Source: a virus. From it: a DNA stretch of 64,000 nt. The DNA lies in the IMG/VR virus record IMGVR_UViG_3300046007_004004, positions 1 to 64,000 of that record; one strand, 5' to 3'. This document shows positions 1 to 9,112 of the stretch, one piece after another (position 1 is the stretch's first letter; each line of letters starts with the position of its first letter). The notes below the pieces were generated by a model that worked only from the letters and a program-made list of their open reading frames with translations, did not search any database and had not been told where the DNA came from. The translations under genes and the position numbers were made by a program.

Positions 1-224
1 CTATTACCTGTGGTACAATCAAAACACTTTACCCCGTTCAACATAGTGTATGTTGCGCCAGTCAATGTATTGGTGTATCCATTTCCAGATAAATCTGTTA
101 CTGTTGTTCCACTACCGGGATAACTGCTAGCATTGTTGGCATCTATCCATATCGCTAGATTTTGTGTGATGATACTAGCATCAACTATACGGATATTTTC
201 TAATGCTACACCTTGTATTATCAT
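1..224 (-). CDS. LamG/concanavalin-like structural protein, partial
   Basis: The reading frame starts at an ATG at 224, one base after the stop of the preceding fibre gene, and runs off the left edge of the window, so only the first ~74 residues are visible. They contain a stretch rich in D, N, S and G (LAIWIDANNASSYPGSG, then DLSGNGYTN) typical of the start of LamG/concanavalin-A-like lectin domains in phage tail adhesins. Position at the end of a fibre-gene run supports a receptor-binding or fibre-tip role. The fold assignment rests on this short motif; the role is inferred from context. Confidence 0.6.
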   Translation of the reverse strand, partial: MIIQGVALENIRIVDASIITQNLAIWIDANNASSYPGSGTTVTDLSGNGYTNTLTGATYTMLNGVKCFDCTTGN

Positions 225-225
225 G

Positions 226-2556
226 TTAGCCTATCTGTATATAGCCATACTCAATAGTACAACTACCGCCGCTGTTATTTGTGATACCAAATGTAAACAC
301 ATTAGCCGTGTTACCTACGTAAGTATTAACATTGCTGATTGAACCTGCTGTGCCAGTAAACTGATTAGGTAATGAAGTTAAGACCAACGCATTCCCAATT
401 ACATAATACCAGCCATATTGATCACCTAGTACTGGTACATTTGTATTTGTAACAACAGCAGTCGCAGTATATGTTATAATACCGTTTGGAATATTACCAC
501 GAATCCATAATGTATAACTGCCGTTCATTGGTACACTGAAACTTTGTGTGCTACTACCTGCTGGCACTGTCCAACTACCTGTAAATCTTGTTACAGGATT
601 GACGGCTGAGCCGTTAGCATAATTTACACTAAATGTATTGCCTGGTAATACTATGTTACCAGTGTTGTCAAACACAGTTGAATAACTACCAGCAACCAAT
701 GTGACATTAGGACTTGTGCCTATGACATTACCTACAATAGTGATGTTACCACTAAAGTTATTTGCTGTGATATTACCATTTGCTGTTATGTTACCAACAT
801 TACTAATACTAAATGAGTTGGCATCTAAGTTTGCTGTCAATGTACCACTGAATGATCCTGTAGCACCTGTGACACCTGTTGCTCCTTGAACACCAGTAGC
901 ACCGGTTACCCCTGTAGCCCCTGTGCTACCAGGATCAGCAACAACACCCCATCTTGCAGGATCATCAGGAGGCGCACTTCCTGAATTGCCGTCACCGATT
1001 TTGATATATGAACCACCGGCATATGAAACAACATCTCGTCCACCTACATATGTTGTTGGTATAGGTTGCCATGCACCTTGCCATACAAATCCTGAACCAC
1101 TAGCACCTGTAGCACCAGTACTACCATCAACACCTATAGTTCCGGCAGCGCCTGTTGCGCCTGTTGCGCCTATGCCTAATGTGCCTGGAGTATCTGTATT
1201 CAACCAAAGAATTGATGTGTCTACTGGTGCTGTATTACTTTCAACAATGCCAGGAACACCAGTAGCACCTGTACTACCTATACCAGTAGCACCTTGTGGT
1301 CCTGTTGGGCCAGCAATACCAGTTGCGCCTGTGTCTCCTGTTGGACCTGTACTACCTGTCGCACCGGTGCTACCATCAATACCTATTGTGCCGTTAGCAC
1401 CTGTAGCACCAGTTGCGCCTATGCCTAATGTGCCTGGAGTATCTGTATTCAACCAAAGAATTGATGTGTCTACTGGTGCTGTATTGCTCTCTACGATACC
1501 TGCAAGACCTGTAGCACCTGTACTACCTGTCTCACCTGTACTACCTGTTGCACCTTGAGGTCCAGTAGTACCTTGTTCGCCTGTAGCACCTTGAGTTCCT
1601 GTCGAACCTTGTTCGCCTGTAGCACCTTGAATACCTGTTGCGCCTTGTGGGCCGGTAGCACCTGTGCTGCCTTCTGGGCCTTTGATGTTGCCTACATCAG
1701 TCCACAAGCCACCTGCCAATACCCATAGATCACCTGTGTCATCTGTGAGTACGCCGTTACCATCTACTGCGCTTGGAAACGCTGTATTGAGTGTTAGTTG
1801 AGGATCGACACCTGCTGTAGGAACACTACCGATAATGTTTACGCTTGTACCTGCAGGACCTGTGCTACCTTGAACGCCTGTTGCTCCGGTGGGACCTTCG
1901 ATACCTGTAGCACCTGTGCTGCCGACTGCTCCTGTAGCGCCAGTAGCACCTATAGGTCCAGTATCTCCAGTAGCACCTGTCAATCCTGTTGACCCTGTTA
2001 TACCTGTAGCGCCTGTACCACCCACAGCGCCTACTGGCCCCATGTTACCAGTAGCACCAGTCACACCTGTCGCGCCTGTGCTACCTATGCCTAATGTACC
2101 GGGAGTGTTAGGATTTAACCATAGAACAGAAGTATCAGCAGGTGCTGTATTGCTTTCTACAATACCTGCCGGCCCAGTAGCACCTGTATTACCTGAATTA
2201 TCAGTCCATCCTAAACTACCATTACCGAATGTACCTAGTATTTGACCTGGTACGCCACCTAGTATGACAACATTGTTAGGATAACCGATATTTGAAGTGC
2301 CTACAACTGTTAAACCAGTCAGTGTACCAACGCTTGTAATATTTGGCTGCGCAGCATTGACTACATTATATGATAAGTTTGCTATATTAGCACTAACAAA
2401 TAAATTGCCGCTTTGACCTAAAATATAGTTTGCTAATTGTTGTGTAGAAACTTTATCTGTTGTTAGGTTACCGTTAGTACTTACGATAGGAATCAAGGCA
2501 GTCTGCGTAAGATTGCCATTTATATTAGGAAGTTGTGATATTTTTATATTAGCCAT
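226..2556 (-). CDS. Collagen-like tail fibre protein
   Basis: A 776-residue virion protein. The N-terminus (residues 1-120) has the N/G/I/T-rich style of T4-like marine phage fibre proteins; the middle (about 125-570) carries long Gly-X-Y runs such as [10 protein letters not shown] and GSTGATG, which form collagen-like trimers in phage fibres. A recurring non-collagen module begins GIVESNTAP and ends near TLGIG; three copies occur. The C-terminal ~180 residues are a beta-rich, non-repetitive head that may be the receptor-binding tip. It is one base upstream of the LamG-like gene and six bases downstream of another fibre gene, so the three form one tail-fibre operon. Exact role (long fibre, short fibre or decoration) cannot be decided. 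Confidence 0.85.
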   Translation of the reverse strand: MANIKISQLPNINGNLTQTALIPIVSTNGNLTTDKVSTQQLANYILGQSGNLFVSANIANLSYNVVNAAQPNITSVGTLTGLTVVGTSNIGYPNNVVILGGVPGQILGTFGNGSLGWTDNSGNTGATGPAGIVESNTAPADTSVLWLNPNTPGTLGIGSTGATGVTGATGNMGPVGAVGGTGATGITGSTGLTGATGDTGPIGATGATGAVGSTGATGIEGPTGATGVQGSTGPAGTSVNIIGSVPTAGVDPQLTLNTAFPSAVDGNGVLTDDTGDLWVLAGGLWTDVGNIKGPEGSTGATGPQGATGIQGATGEQGSTGTQGATGEQGTTGPQGATGSTGETGSTGATGLAGIVESNTAPVDTSILWLNTDTPGTLGIGATGATGANGTIGIDGSTGATGSTGPTGDTGATGIAGPTGPQGATGIGSTGATGVPGIVESNTAPVDTSILWLNTDTPGTLGIGATGATGAAGTIGVDGSTGATGASGSGFVWQGAWQPIPTTYVGGRDVVSYAGGSYIKIGDGNSGSAPPDDPARWGVVADPGSTGATGVTGATGVQGATGVTGATGSFSGTLTANLDANSFSISNVGNITANGNITANNFSGNITIVGNVIGTSPNVTLVAGSYSTVFDNTGNIVLPGNTFSVNYANGSAVNPVTRFTGSWTVPAGSSTQSFSVPMNGSYTLWIRGNIPNGIITYTATAVVTNTNVPVLGDQYGWYYVIGNALVLTSLPNQFTGTAGSISNVNTYVGNTANVFTFGITNNSGGSCTIEYGYIQIG
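1163..1485. repeat. Internal direct repeat in the collagen-like fibre gene
   Basis: About 74 bases at 1163-1236 recur almost base for base at 1412-1485, an offset of 249 bp (83 codons). The unit encodes the linker beginning GIVESNTAP plus flanking Gly-X-Y triplets. A third, diverged copy lies near 2082-2155. Near-identity of the DNA as well as the protein points to recent duplication or recombination within the gene, a common route to fibre-length variation. Confidence 0.8.
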
Positions 2557-2561
2557 CAGTT

Positions 2562-4472
2562 TTATCCTATGCGCCAGTTGGTACCATCGCTATAAACTGG
2601 AACATTATTACCAGCACTACCTGTGACCAATGAACCAAAATTGCCTGCTGCTACAAGATTGCCGTCGGTTATAAATGCTCTAGCACCTGCGCCTGCTGTA
2701 CCTGCCGCCGGCAATGATGAGAAAGTAGTTGCTGTAGTTTGAACAATATAATTTGCAACAAAATTGTTCGCTGAAACATTTGTTAAGAAATTACCTAAAG
2801 TAGCATTTAGATTTATTAAATTAGTATTTGCTGTTACATTTAGTGTACCTGTAATATTTGAACCTGTACCGGTTACCACTAAAATATTCGCATTACCTGC
2901 CGCGCTAAGATTGATGTTGCCGTTAGCACTAGGTATATTGACGTTACTATTACCGTTAGCATACGCACCTAAAATATTACCACCAGTAATATTACCTGTA
3001 GTCGTAATTGCATTACTGCCAGCAGCGATTACACCGATAATATTACCACCTGTAATATTACCTGTGGTTGTAATTGCATTACTACCTGCAGCGATTATAC
3101 CAATAATATTGCCGGCGGTGATATTACCTGTGCCGGTAATTACTCCTGTACCAAATCCTAAATTACCAACGTTAGCATTACCAGTCGCATTTAGTGTACC
3201 TGCTACGTTAACACCTGTTCCTGTAACTACAAGAATATTTGCATTTCCTGCTGTACTTATATTAACATTGCCGTTAGCACTAGGTATATTGACATTGCTA
3301 TTACCGTTTGCATATGCACCTAATAAATTACCGCCTGAAATATTACCTGTTACAGTCAAAGTATTTGTAGTTTTGTTAAATGTTAAATTTGCACTACCGC
3401 CAAATGCTGTAGCATCATTAAATTGAACTTGCGTGTTACTACCACCGGCTACACCTGCACTACCCGTAGCACCTACAGGGCCGGTCGCACCAGTTGGGCC
3501 TGTAGCACCTATCCCTGTAGCACCAGTTGGGCCTGTTGCTCCAGTTGGGCCGGTCGCACCTACAGTACCTCCTGCGCTAGCAAATACACCATTACCATAT
3601 AAAATATTACTTGTGTTACCATCGACACCTGTAAGATTTGCTGATGGTATATTTGACAAACCATTGGCATTGCCTATAAATCTACCGCCTGCTGTGATGT
3701 TACTAGTGATAGATAAATTTGCTGGTAGATTTACGCCGATATTTCCCGAGCTGATAATTGGACTACCTGTAACAACCAACTGAGAACTTATGATACCTAT
3801 GCTAGTCACAGTGCCACTACCACCACCGCCACCTGCAGCGGAAATAGTGACTGCGCCATTTGATCCAGATAAAGTAATACCGGAACCTGCTGTTAAACTC
3901 GTAACACCTGTATTTGTGACAGTGATCAAGCCGCTCGTAGTGATAGGACCGCCTGCGATTGAGATACCTTGGCCAGGAGTCAGACCTACGCTTGTGACTG
4001 TACCTGTCACTGTATTATTTGACGCGCTAACTATTCTTCCAAACTGGTCAACAGTGATTGTTGGGTTTGTGTAACTTTGTGCATTTACACCGCTGTTGCT
4101 TAATGCTACTGTCACGCAACCACTAAATGCACCTACGCTATTGCTACCGTTTATTAAAACACCATTTCCTGGAAGTATACCTACAATGTTTGAACTCCCG
4201 CCGCCGTTGCCGCCGCCTGTATTAGTGATTCTAATAGCACCGTTAACTGTATCTAAAGCGATACCGTCGCCAGCTAGTAAATTCGCGCTGACAACAGTAT
4301 TTCCTGGATTATTATTAACAGTTATGCCGTGACCGGGAACGACTTTACTCGCATTACCGAATAAAGTGTTGAAATTTGTATTGATTTTATTAAAGGCTGT
4401 ATACAGAGAGTCGCTTCCTTGACTCTCGTTTGGTAAGCCAATATTGATAACTAGGTTTCCTGAAATAGCCAT
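2562..4472 (-). CDS. Tail fibre protein with short collagen-like insert
   Basis: A 636-residue virion protein. Residues 1-60 resemble the attachment end of T4-like marine phage fibres ([16 protein letters not shown]). A glycine/serine-rich region with beta repeats follows, then a short Gly-X-Y run ([13 protein letters not shown]) near 300-335, then repeated segments such as [17 protein letters not shown]. The C-terminus ends [14 protein letters not shown], a style of ending often seen on phage fibre and baseplate proteins. It precedes the collagen-like fibre in the same operon with six bases between. Function as a fibre or fibre adaptor is inferred from composition and neighbours. Confidence 0.8.
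   Translation of the reverse strand: MAISGNLVINIGLPNESQGSDSLYTAFNKINTNFNTLFGNASKVVPGHGITVNNNPGNTVVSANLLAGDGIALDTVNGAIRITNTGGGNGGGSSNIVGILPGNGVLINGSNSVGAFSGCVTVALSNSGVNAQSYTNPTITVDQFGRIVSASNNTVTGTVTSVGLTPGQGISIAGGPITTSGLITVTNTGVTSLTAGSGITLSGSNGAVTISAAGGGGGSGTVTSIGIISSQLVVTGSPIISSGNIGVNLPANLSITSNITAGGRFIGNANGLSNIPSANLTGVDGNTSNILYGNGVFASAGGTVGATGPTGATGPTGATGIGATGPTGATGPVGATGSAGVAGGSNTQVQFNDATAFGGSANLTFNKTTNTLTVTGNISGGNLLGAYANGNSNVNIPSANGNVNISTAGNANILVVTGTGVNVAGTLNATGNANVGNLGFGTGVITGTGNITAGNIIGIIAAGSNAITTTGNITGGNIIGVIAAGSNAITTTGNITGGNILGAYANGNSNVNIPSANGNINLSAAGNANILVVTGTGSNITGTLNVTANTNLINLNATLGNFLTNVSANNFVANYIVQTTATTFSSLPAAGTAGAGARAFITDGNLVAAGNFGSLVTGSAGNNVPVYSDGTNWRIG
2872..3321. repeat. Repeated fibre segments
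   Basis: Roughly 100 bases at 2872-2970 recur with scattered substitutions at 3223-3321; each encodes a segment with [17 protein letters not shown] and ILVVTGTG. Between them a ~69-base unit encoding [17 protein letters not shown] occurs in tandem (about 2970-3034 and 3039-3103). These are tandem beta-repeat modules of the fibre shaft. Confidence 0.7.
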
Positions 4473-4490
4473 ATTTACACCCTGATAGTG

Positions 4491-4498
4491 TATTTATC
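4491..4498 (-). promoter_or_regulatory. T4-late-type promoter motif (GATAAATA)
   Basis: GATAAATA on the minus strand lies 18 bases before the ATG of the fibre gene at 4472 and differs from the T4 late consensus TATAAATA at one position. It overlaps the stop codon of the upstream carrier gene. Late expression fits a fibre operon. No experimental support. Confidence 0.4.
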
Positions 4499-4823
4499 AA
4501 TATGGACTGAACGAACTCCCACACCCACATGTAGTCTGGGCCTTTGGATTATCCATCACAAAACGCGCACCTTGTAGATCGTCTTTGTAATCTACTGTGA
4601 TTCCTTCAATATATTGCATACTGATAGGATCAATCAAAACTGTAGTGTTATTTGCAGGAAATATCCAGTCGTCCTCATTTTGCTCTTCTGTTATCTCAAA
4701 TCCATATTGCATTCCGCTACAGCCTCCCCCGCTTACATACATACGTACCTTGAGCATAGGATCATCATAGCCCTTGACTATATCTTCTAGTTTTGATTGT
4801 GCAGCGTCTGTTAGATTAATCAT
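4497..4823 (-). CDS. A-type iron-sulfur carrier (IscA/SufA/ErpA/HesB family)
   Basis: A 108-residue protein of standard family length. The three invariant cysteines are visible: C35 in GGGCSGMQY and C99/C101 in TTCGCGSSF, so the cluster-binding set is intact. A-type carriers receive Fe-S clusters from a scaffold and hand them to apo-enzymes in the cytoplasm. The start overlaps the stop of the next upstream gene (ATGA). It sits among virion-related genes rather than beside the phage's SufE-like gene at 59.4 kb. Family assignment is firm; the client is unknown, with the phage QueE one candidate. Confidence 0.93.
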   Translation of the reverse strand: MINLTDAAQSKLEDIVKGYDDPMLKVRMYVSGGGCSGMQYGFEITEEQNEDDWIFPANNTTVLIDPISMQYIEGITVDYKDDLQGARFVMDNPKAQTTCGCGSSFSPY

Positions 4824-5311
4824 CGTTTTGTTAGTTTAATTTCGCCGGTATTTTTATCGTATGTTACGCCCTTGTCTGACAGTTTTTTAACTTTAGTTGG
4901 GTCTGCCAATACCTCTGGATAATCAAACATACCCGGTTCATACTGACTATAAGGAACACCCGTAGATATATATTGATTTTTATGATAGTCGATCATTTTT
5001 TCATATTTTGCTTTCTTTTCTGGATCTGTTTCATTGTATGCATAGTTTCTAGCATTGTTGACGCTATTGATGATTTTCATATCATAGACCATAGCGTCAT
5101 CTGGTAATTCATAAACTTCAGTCGGCATATTAGCAATCTTGCGATAATCTTTACCTGTCAGATTGCTAAATGTCCCCAATGCGCTACTGTCAAATGGTAA
5201 GAAATACATCTTACCTTCACGTTCAGGAAGTAATGGATCCATATCGCTAAATCTTTTGAAGCGTATACGCCAGGCTAGATTTTTAGGGATAGTAAATTCA
5301 CTGGCTCTCAT
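4820..5311 (-). CDS. Leader-bearing protein of unknown function (MRASEF)
   Basis: Not recognised. 163 residues, beginning MRASEFTIPK, which matches the MRAxEF leader of the next three upstream genes, although the I-x-E cleavage-like triplet is missing here. The following AWRIRFKRFSDMD resembles the YFVRFSKVE region of its neighbour at 5308-5880, suggesting the two are distant relatives. Start and stop overlap neighbours by ATGA. Probably belongs to the same packaged-protein group; this is inference from the leader. Confidence 0.7.
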   Translation of the reverse strand: MRASEFTIPKNLAWRIRFKRFSDMDPLLPEREGKMYFLPFDSSALGTFSNLTGKDYRKIANMPTEVYELPDDAMVYDMKIINSVNNARNYAYNETDPEKKAKYEKMIDYHKNQYISTGVPYSQYEPGMFDYPEVLADPTKVKKLSDKGVTYDKNTGEIKLTKR

Positions 5312-5880
5312 AGAAATTTATCCTTAAGTTTCTGTAAGAACGATTTAGGTTGTGGCTTAGGAGGAGGACCTTTGACTTCCCCATGCTTTTTATGTTTTAG
5401 TTTATAGTCAGTGTACTTGCCTATCAAATCATAACCTTTAGAAAAGAATATAGCAGATGGAACACTAACGTTGGTGCGTAATATACCTACTCTTTTTTTA
5501 CCTTCGGGAGCAGGCAATACTTTATTGTCTCCTTGCCTGACAGGCTGTAACCATGCGTCGGGTTTTAACTTCACAAGAAAAACGTATGGTTGTTCGCTAC
5601 CATATGCACCACCTGATTTCAAATAAAATGATGCAGGATAAAACCACAATGCTCTACGACCATGCTTGTAGCCTATATAATCAATAGTGAATTTTGGATG
5701 GTCAACATCAGGTGATTTACCAAACCATTGCTTACCGCTGAATCCTAATTGCTCGACTTTTGAAAAACGAACAAAGTAATCATCGACGGTTCCGCCGTTC
5801 TTTTCTATGTCGGCTTTGATCTGTTCCTTAACGCTAGGCAACATTACTCGTCTTTCAGTTATGAACTCAAATGCTCTCAT
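5308..5880 (-). CDS. Leader-bearing protein of unknown function (MRAFEFITE)
   Basis: 190 residues from the ATG at 5880; the frame is open further upstream but that start would lie deep inside the preceding gene, and the chosen start restores the MRAFEFITE leader. I-T-E at 7-9 matches the (I/L)-X-E recognition pattern of T4-type prohead proteases. The body has YFVRFS, GYKHGRRALWFYP and PYVFLVKLK segments, reminiscent of ADP-ribosyltransferase-like folds but without a clear catalytic set. The C-terminus is Lys/Pro-rich. Function unknown; possible internal virion protein. Confidence 0.7.
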   Translation of the reverse strand: MRAFEFITERRVMLPSVKEQIKADIEKNGGTVDDYFVRFSKVEQLGFSGKQWFGKSPDVDHPKFTIDYIGYKHGRRALWFYPASFYLKSGGAYGSEQPYVFLVKLKPDAWLQPVRQGDNKVLPAPEGKKRVGILRTNVSVPSAIFFSKGYDLIGKYTDYKLKHKKHGEVKGPPPKPQPKSFLQKLKDKFL

Positions 5881-6955
5881 CTTTTTTCTTGAACCCGTAT
5901 AAAGGTGCTGTTTCTTCTGTGAAACCAAGATCAAGCACAACTGGTCTATTATTATAAACGCCCCAGTTTGCTGGATTGCTTAGATCATTGAGTTCTATTA
6001 TAGTGGAACTACCTAAGTCAGCAAGTTCTTCTGCATATTGATTAAAAATATTCCAGTCCTGCTCTGTAAGGTTCTTACCTAATTCAAAATATAATTTTTT
6101 TATTGACTCGGGCGTTTCAACTCTTAGTCTTTGACTTAACTTTCCTAGTATAAGATTTGCATAATCAATCAACAACCACATAGCAGGAGTATGTAACATT
6201 TTCATCAATGTTTGACCTTGAACTTTCTTTGCTATTTCTGTCTGTAACCACACTGGACGCTTGTTTGCTTTATCGTAATCAATTAGTGGTATAACGATTG
6301 GCAAATTACCTGCATAGCTATCTTCAAGTATTTCAATCTCTGCTTCGTTCTGTGCTAGACCTTTAGCATTCTTAGCGACTTTCAATGCTGTTGGACGACC
6401 TTCATAGTCAATTGTCATAGCAACACGACTACTACCACCGCCTAATCTTTTAGCACGGTCTAATGCGTACTTCAATCGGTCTTTGAATGTCTGACGCAGA
6501 TTCAACTTTTCAGGATCCCAATCTGGGGGAAGTGGGACTTCGCTCAGTATACCCTTATCTTGGAACCCTTTCCACATCTCTTTGCCTTGCGGGGTAAGCA
6601 TACCGCTAGGTTTTACATCGTATCCCAATTTTTTTACGAATTTATATACTTCGCTTGCTATACCTTGACGCTGATATTCTTTGTCAACTGCGGTATCAGC
6701 ACTTACTACAGAACCGTCTTGTTTCTTCAAAAATCTAAAACTTGCTATACCGTCAAATCCAAACTGTTCAAATTCTCTGGACATCATTCCTTGTTTGGGT
6801 TTTTCAGGATCATATACAGTAACCAATAGTACTGTAGAACCATCAGATTTTTCTTTGGCTCTTGCCTTCAATAGATACTTGCCTAGTATTTGTTTTTGAA
6901 TAAAACTACCTTTGTCAAAGGCATCATATTCATTTATAAATTCTTGGGCTCTCAT
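5867..6955 (-). CDS. Leader + GNAT acetyltransferase-like + protein-kinase-like fusion
   Basis: 362 residues with three parts. Residues 1-9 are the leader MRAQEFINE (I-N-E cleavage-like). Residues ~30-135 look like a GNAT acetyltransferase: VDKEYQRQGIASEVYKFV matches the acetyl-CoA-binding region. Residues ~165-350 look like a kinase or aminoglycoside-phosphotransferase-type fold: glycine loop LGGGSSRVA (171-179), candidate lysine K192 in ALKVAKN, glutamate in NEAEIEIL, catalytic-loop-like DLSNPANWG (324-332) and DFG-like LDLGF (341-345). The canonical HRD is absent, so activity is uncertain. The order of domains and the leader suggest an injected host-modifying protein, but that is inference. 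Confidence 0.6.
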   Translation of the reverse strand: MRAQEFINEYDAFDKGSFIQKQILGKYLLKARAKEKSDGSTVLLVTVYDPEKPKQGMMSREFEQFGFDGIASFRFLKKQDGSVVSADTAVDKEYQRQGIASEVYKFVKKLGYDVKPSGMLTPQGKEMWKGFQDKGILSEVPLPPDWDPEKLNLRQTFKDRLKYALDRAKRLGGGSSRVAMTIDYEGRPTALKVAKNAKGLAQNEAEIEILEDSYAGNLPIVIPLIDYDKANKRPVWLQTEIAKKVQGQTLMKMLHTPAMWLLIDYANLILGKLSQRLRVETPESIKKLYFELGKNLTEQDWNIFNQYAEELADLGSSTIIELNDLSNPANWGVYNNRPVVLDLGFTEETAPLYGFKKKDESI

Positions 6956-6957
6956 AA

Positions 6958-7782
6958 TTATGCCTTATCGTATTCTGGGCTACCATGTTTTACTCTATAT
7001 CTGCCCTGTTTCCAATCTTTAGCATACTTGTCTTGTGGCAATAAGTCATCCCATGTTTGTTGATTTGCCATACGCTCTTTCATTTTAATTAATAAATCTT
7101 CCAAATATTTTTTATTTTTACTTGGCTGTACAAATACATATTGTGCTCCTGGTTCAGTAACAGGTTCGTAACCTATGTACCACTCATTTGCAGGATATTC
7201 AACACCACCACTCATATAACTATTTCCACGAACTGTTAATCTATCAGGATCATATTTGTTTTTAGTTTTTCCTATAGGTGGAACATACTCAACATCATCA
7301 TCTTTCCATGGTTGTTTCCAGGGCATTGGTGTTATACCTAGTTTTTCAAATTTTTTCAAAACTGTTTTTGGAATCTCTAATTTAGGATCATATTGAAATC
7401 CTACAACGAATGGAGCACGTATAGGTATAGGTTTATATACTTGTTCTTCTGTTTCACCTTTATTACTGCCGTACATATTAGGTACTCCTGCTCCTACTAC
7501 GGGTTTAATTTTATAACCATATATTTTAAGAGCATCTCTATCTATAACAAATTGTGCTACTGCACCACCATATGGAAAATGTAAAAACTGATCTCTAGTT
7601 AAACTTATACGATCAGGACTTTCTTCGCCCCTAGACTGTTCAACATCCTGATCTAAATCAAATGCTTCTTGAGGGTTGATATATCCACTACTCAATATCT
7701 TTCCTATAGTTTTACCATCTGGTACACCATGATAGAGCAAGTTGCGCGTTTCGTACTCAACTATGAATTCTTTTGCCCTCAC
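6958..7782 (-). CDS. Leader-bearing protein, ADP-ribosyltransferase-like
   Basis: 274 residues starting at GTG (GTGA overlap with the SOD-like gene). Leader MRAKEFIVE has I-V-E at 7-9. After it come LLYHGV (15-20), ISLTRD (59-64) and an acidic EEQVY (112-116), the spacing and style of the H/Y, S-T and E motifs in ART-fold enzymes, including T4 Alt-like proteins. The C-terminal half is unremarkable. The ART call is tentative; structure prediction would decide it. Leader and gene order group it with the other candidate packaged proteins. Confidence 0.4.
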   Translation of the reverse strand: MRAKEFIVEYETRNLLYHGVPDGKTIGKILSSGYINPQEAFDLDQDVEQSRGEESPDRISLTRDQFLHFPYGGAVAQFVIDRDALKIYGYKIKPVVGAGVPNMYGSNKGETEEQVYKPIPIRAPFVVGFQYDPKLEIPKTVLKKFEKLGITPMPWKQPWKDDDVEYVPPIGKTKNKYDPDRLTVRGNSYMSGGVEYPANEWYIGYEPVTEPGAQYVFVQPSKNKKYLEDLLIKMKERMANQQTWDDLLPQDKYAKDWKQGRYRVKHGSPEYDKA

Positions 7783-8333
7783 AAACTTTTACCCCAGCGT
7801 GTGTTTATCACATTCCAGTTTATGATCTTCCACTGCTCTTTCAAATACTTTTTCTTATCGCTACCATAATCAAGTATCCAGGCATGCTCCCACCAGTCTA
7901 CTAATAATAGTATATCGTCACGCACTTCATGATTCTTTATAGTCTTGATCTTACCATCATATGCTAGATATACCCAACCACTGCCCTGAATCTTCATGGC
8001 TACTTCTTCAAAGTTTTCTTTCAAATCTTCAAATGATACATGATGTTTCTTGATGAAGCCCAGCATAGGACCGTTTGGTGGGTTACTATTACGAACTTCA
8101 CGAAATTGTGGGAATAATGTGTTGTGCAGGAACGCCCCTGCATAATTGAAATCTTTGTCGCACTCGCCCTTATTATAGCGTGTGGCATAACCCTTAGCGA
8201 GTTTTCCGTAGTGTAAGCCTAGTGTATCTTTAGATAATACGGGACTGAGTTCACTCTCAGTGAAGTTTAGTGGTATTATTTCTATATCTTGAGGACGACT
8301 TTTATCCTCGAGGATGGTGATAATATCTCGCAT
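7779..8333 (-). CDS. Fe/Mn-family superoxide dismutase with N-terminal leader
   Basis: 184 residues from the ATG at 8333 (a TTG upstream is possible). All four metal ligands of the Fe/Mn SOD family are recognisable: H41 in LGLHYGKL, H70 in AGAFLHNTLF, D146 and H150 in DWWEHAW; GSGWVYL and WKIINWNV are also family hallmarks. The second-sphere glutamine region reads KNHEV, with His where Mn enzymes carry Gln, as in some Fe enzymes. The first ten residues, MRDIITILED, precede the normal SOD start and match the leader style of neighbouring genes (I-L-E). It would dismutate superoxide; whether in the cell or in the virion is unknown. Confidence 0.85.
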   Translation of the reverse strand: MRDIITILEDKSRPQDIEIIPLNFTESELSPVLSKDTLGLHYGKLAKGYATRYNKGECDKDFNYAGAFLHNTLFPQFREVRNSNPPNGPMLGFIKKHHVSFEDLKENFEEVAMKIQGSGWVYLAYDGKIKTIKNHEVRDDILLLVDWWEHAWILDYGSDKKKYLKEQWKIINWNVINTRWGKSL

Positions 8334-8338
8334 TAAGA

Positions 8339-8346
8339 TATTTATC
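8339..8346 (-). promoter_or_regulatory. Late-promoter-like motif (GATAAATA) 5 nt before SOD start
   Basis: GATAAATA is followed by exactly five bases and the ATG of the SOD gene, with no Shine-Dalgarno between. If used as a T4-type late promoter, the transcript would start at or next to the start codon. The same five-base spacing occurs at 12.4, 14.2 and 34.3 kb. Confidence 0.4.
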
Positions 8347-8362
8347 AACTTTAAGGAATCAG

Positions 8363-9112
8363 CTAATTGTCTAGTGTTTTTATTATTTTATTGTACAAAT
8401 CATCATTTGTTTTAATCCCGGCATGTATAAGGTCTCTTGCCTGATCTACTTGGTCTACCTGATTTATATATTCTGGGATATTAAATTTATTGTATGCGAA
8501 GGATATAAAAGTACTTTTTATATTTAAATTATCAAGTTGTTGTTTAATAAGTTTATAATAAAGATGTGCCCGTGTTTGCCAATAAGACACTGTGTCCCCT
8601 AAAACTATAAATCTAGAGTTATCATTATCATCTAACCAAATACCTTTTGAAGCATATAGATGTTTAGTCGCTTTATCTTGTGTTAAAAATCTAAGTTCTT
8701 CAGGCCACTGAATGAATATGTGTTTAGGTTTGGGAAATTTGGTTAGCCAAGACAGTAAATTATATGTTAAAACATCTATTCCAGTGCTAGGTAAACTTAA
8801 ATTATAATAGTCTTTTTTAAGATATTGAGCGAGTTTATATGCGTATGTAGCATCAAGTTCTAGGCCTAACCCATAGGTGTGACTACATCCTGTAAATAAG
8901 ATGTAATCGTCAAAATTAAGACTACTTGTGTGTTTGGATCTATGCCCTAAATCGTTATGGGAATAAACAACTTCACGATTTCTATAAACCCAGTCAATAG
9001 GTTGTTTTTCTAGATTCTTATTATAAAGTTGCTCATCGTCGCCATTTATAAATTTAAGATCCGTATTACAAAATTCATTTCCTATAAATGAATCGTAAAA
9101 TATGAAATTCAT
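8363..9112 (-). CDS. SGNH/GDSL-type hydrolase-like protein
   Basis: 249 residues. The block FTGCSHTYG (near 72-80) has the GCSxT form of the GDS nucleophile motif found in phage SGNH proteins, and LSLPSTGID supplies the following Gly/Asn-type block. A clear C-terminal DxxH is not obvious, so catalysis is uncertain. SGNH proteins act as esterases or deacetylases on glycans and lipids. Three further SGNH-like genes lie at 57.1, 60.4 and 62.4 kb. TAATG overlap with the IF-1 gene. Confidence 0.65.
   Translation of the reverse strand: MNFIFYDSFIGNEFCNTDLKFINGDDEQLYNKNLEKQPIDWVYRNREVVYSHNDLGHRSKHTSSLNFDDYILFTGCSHTYGLGLELDATYAYKLAQYLKKDYYNLSLPSTGIDVLTYNLLSWLTKFPKPKHIFIQWPEELRFLTQDKATKHLYASKGIWLDDNDNSRFIVLGDTVSYWQTRAHLYYKLIKQQLDNLNIKSTFISFAYNKFNIPEYINQVDQVDQARDLIHAGIKTNDDLYNKIIKTLDN

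Noticed and set aside
923-1558. Long plus-strand open frame rich in PVAPVAP
   Set aside because: It is the antisense shadow of the Gly-X-Y coding repeat of the fibre gene and has no ribosome-binding site.
1163-1560. CRISPR-like look of regularly spaced repeats
   Set aside because: The repeats are in frame, encode collagen triplets and lack unique spacers of fixed size.
5308-5880. ADP-ribosyltransferase call for this protein
   Set aside because: Some RF/Y-type strands resemble ART folds, but no H/Y-S-E set can be identified.
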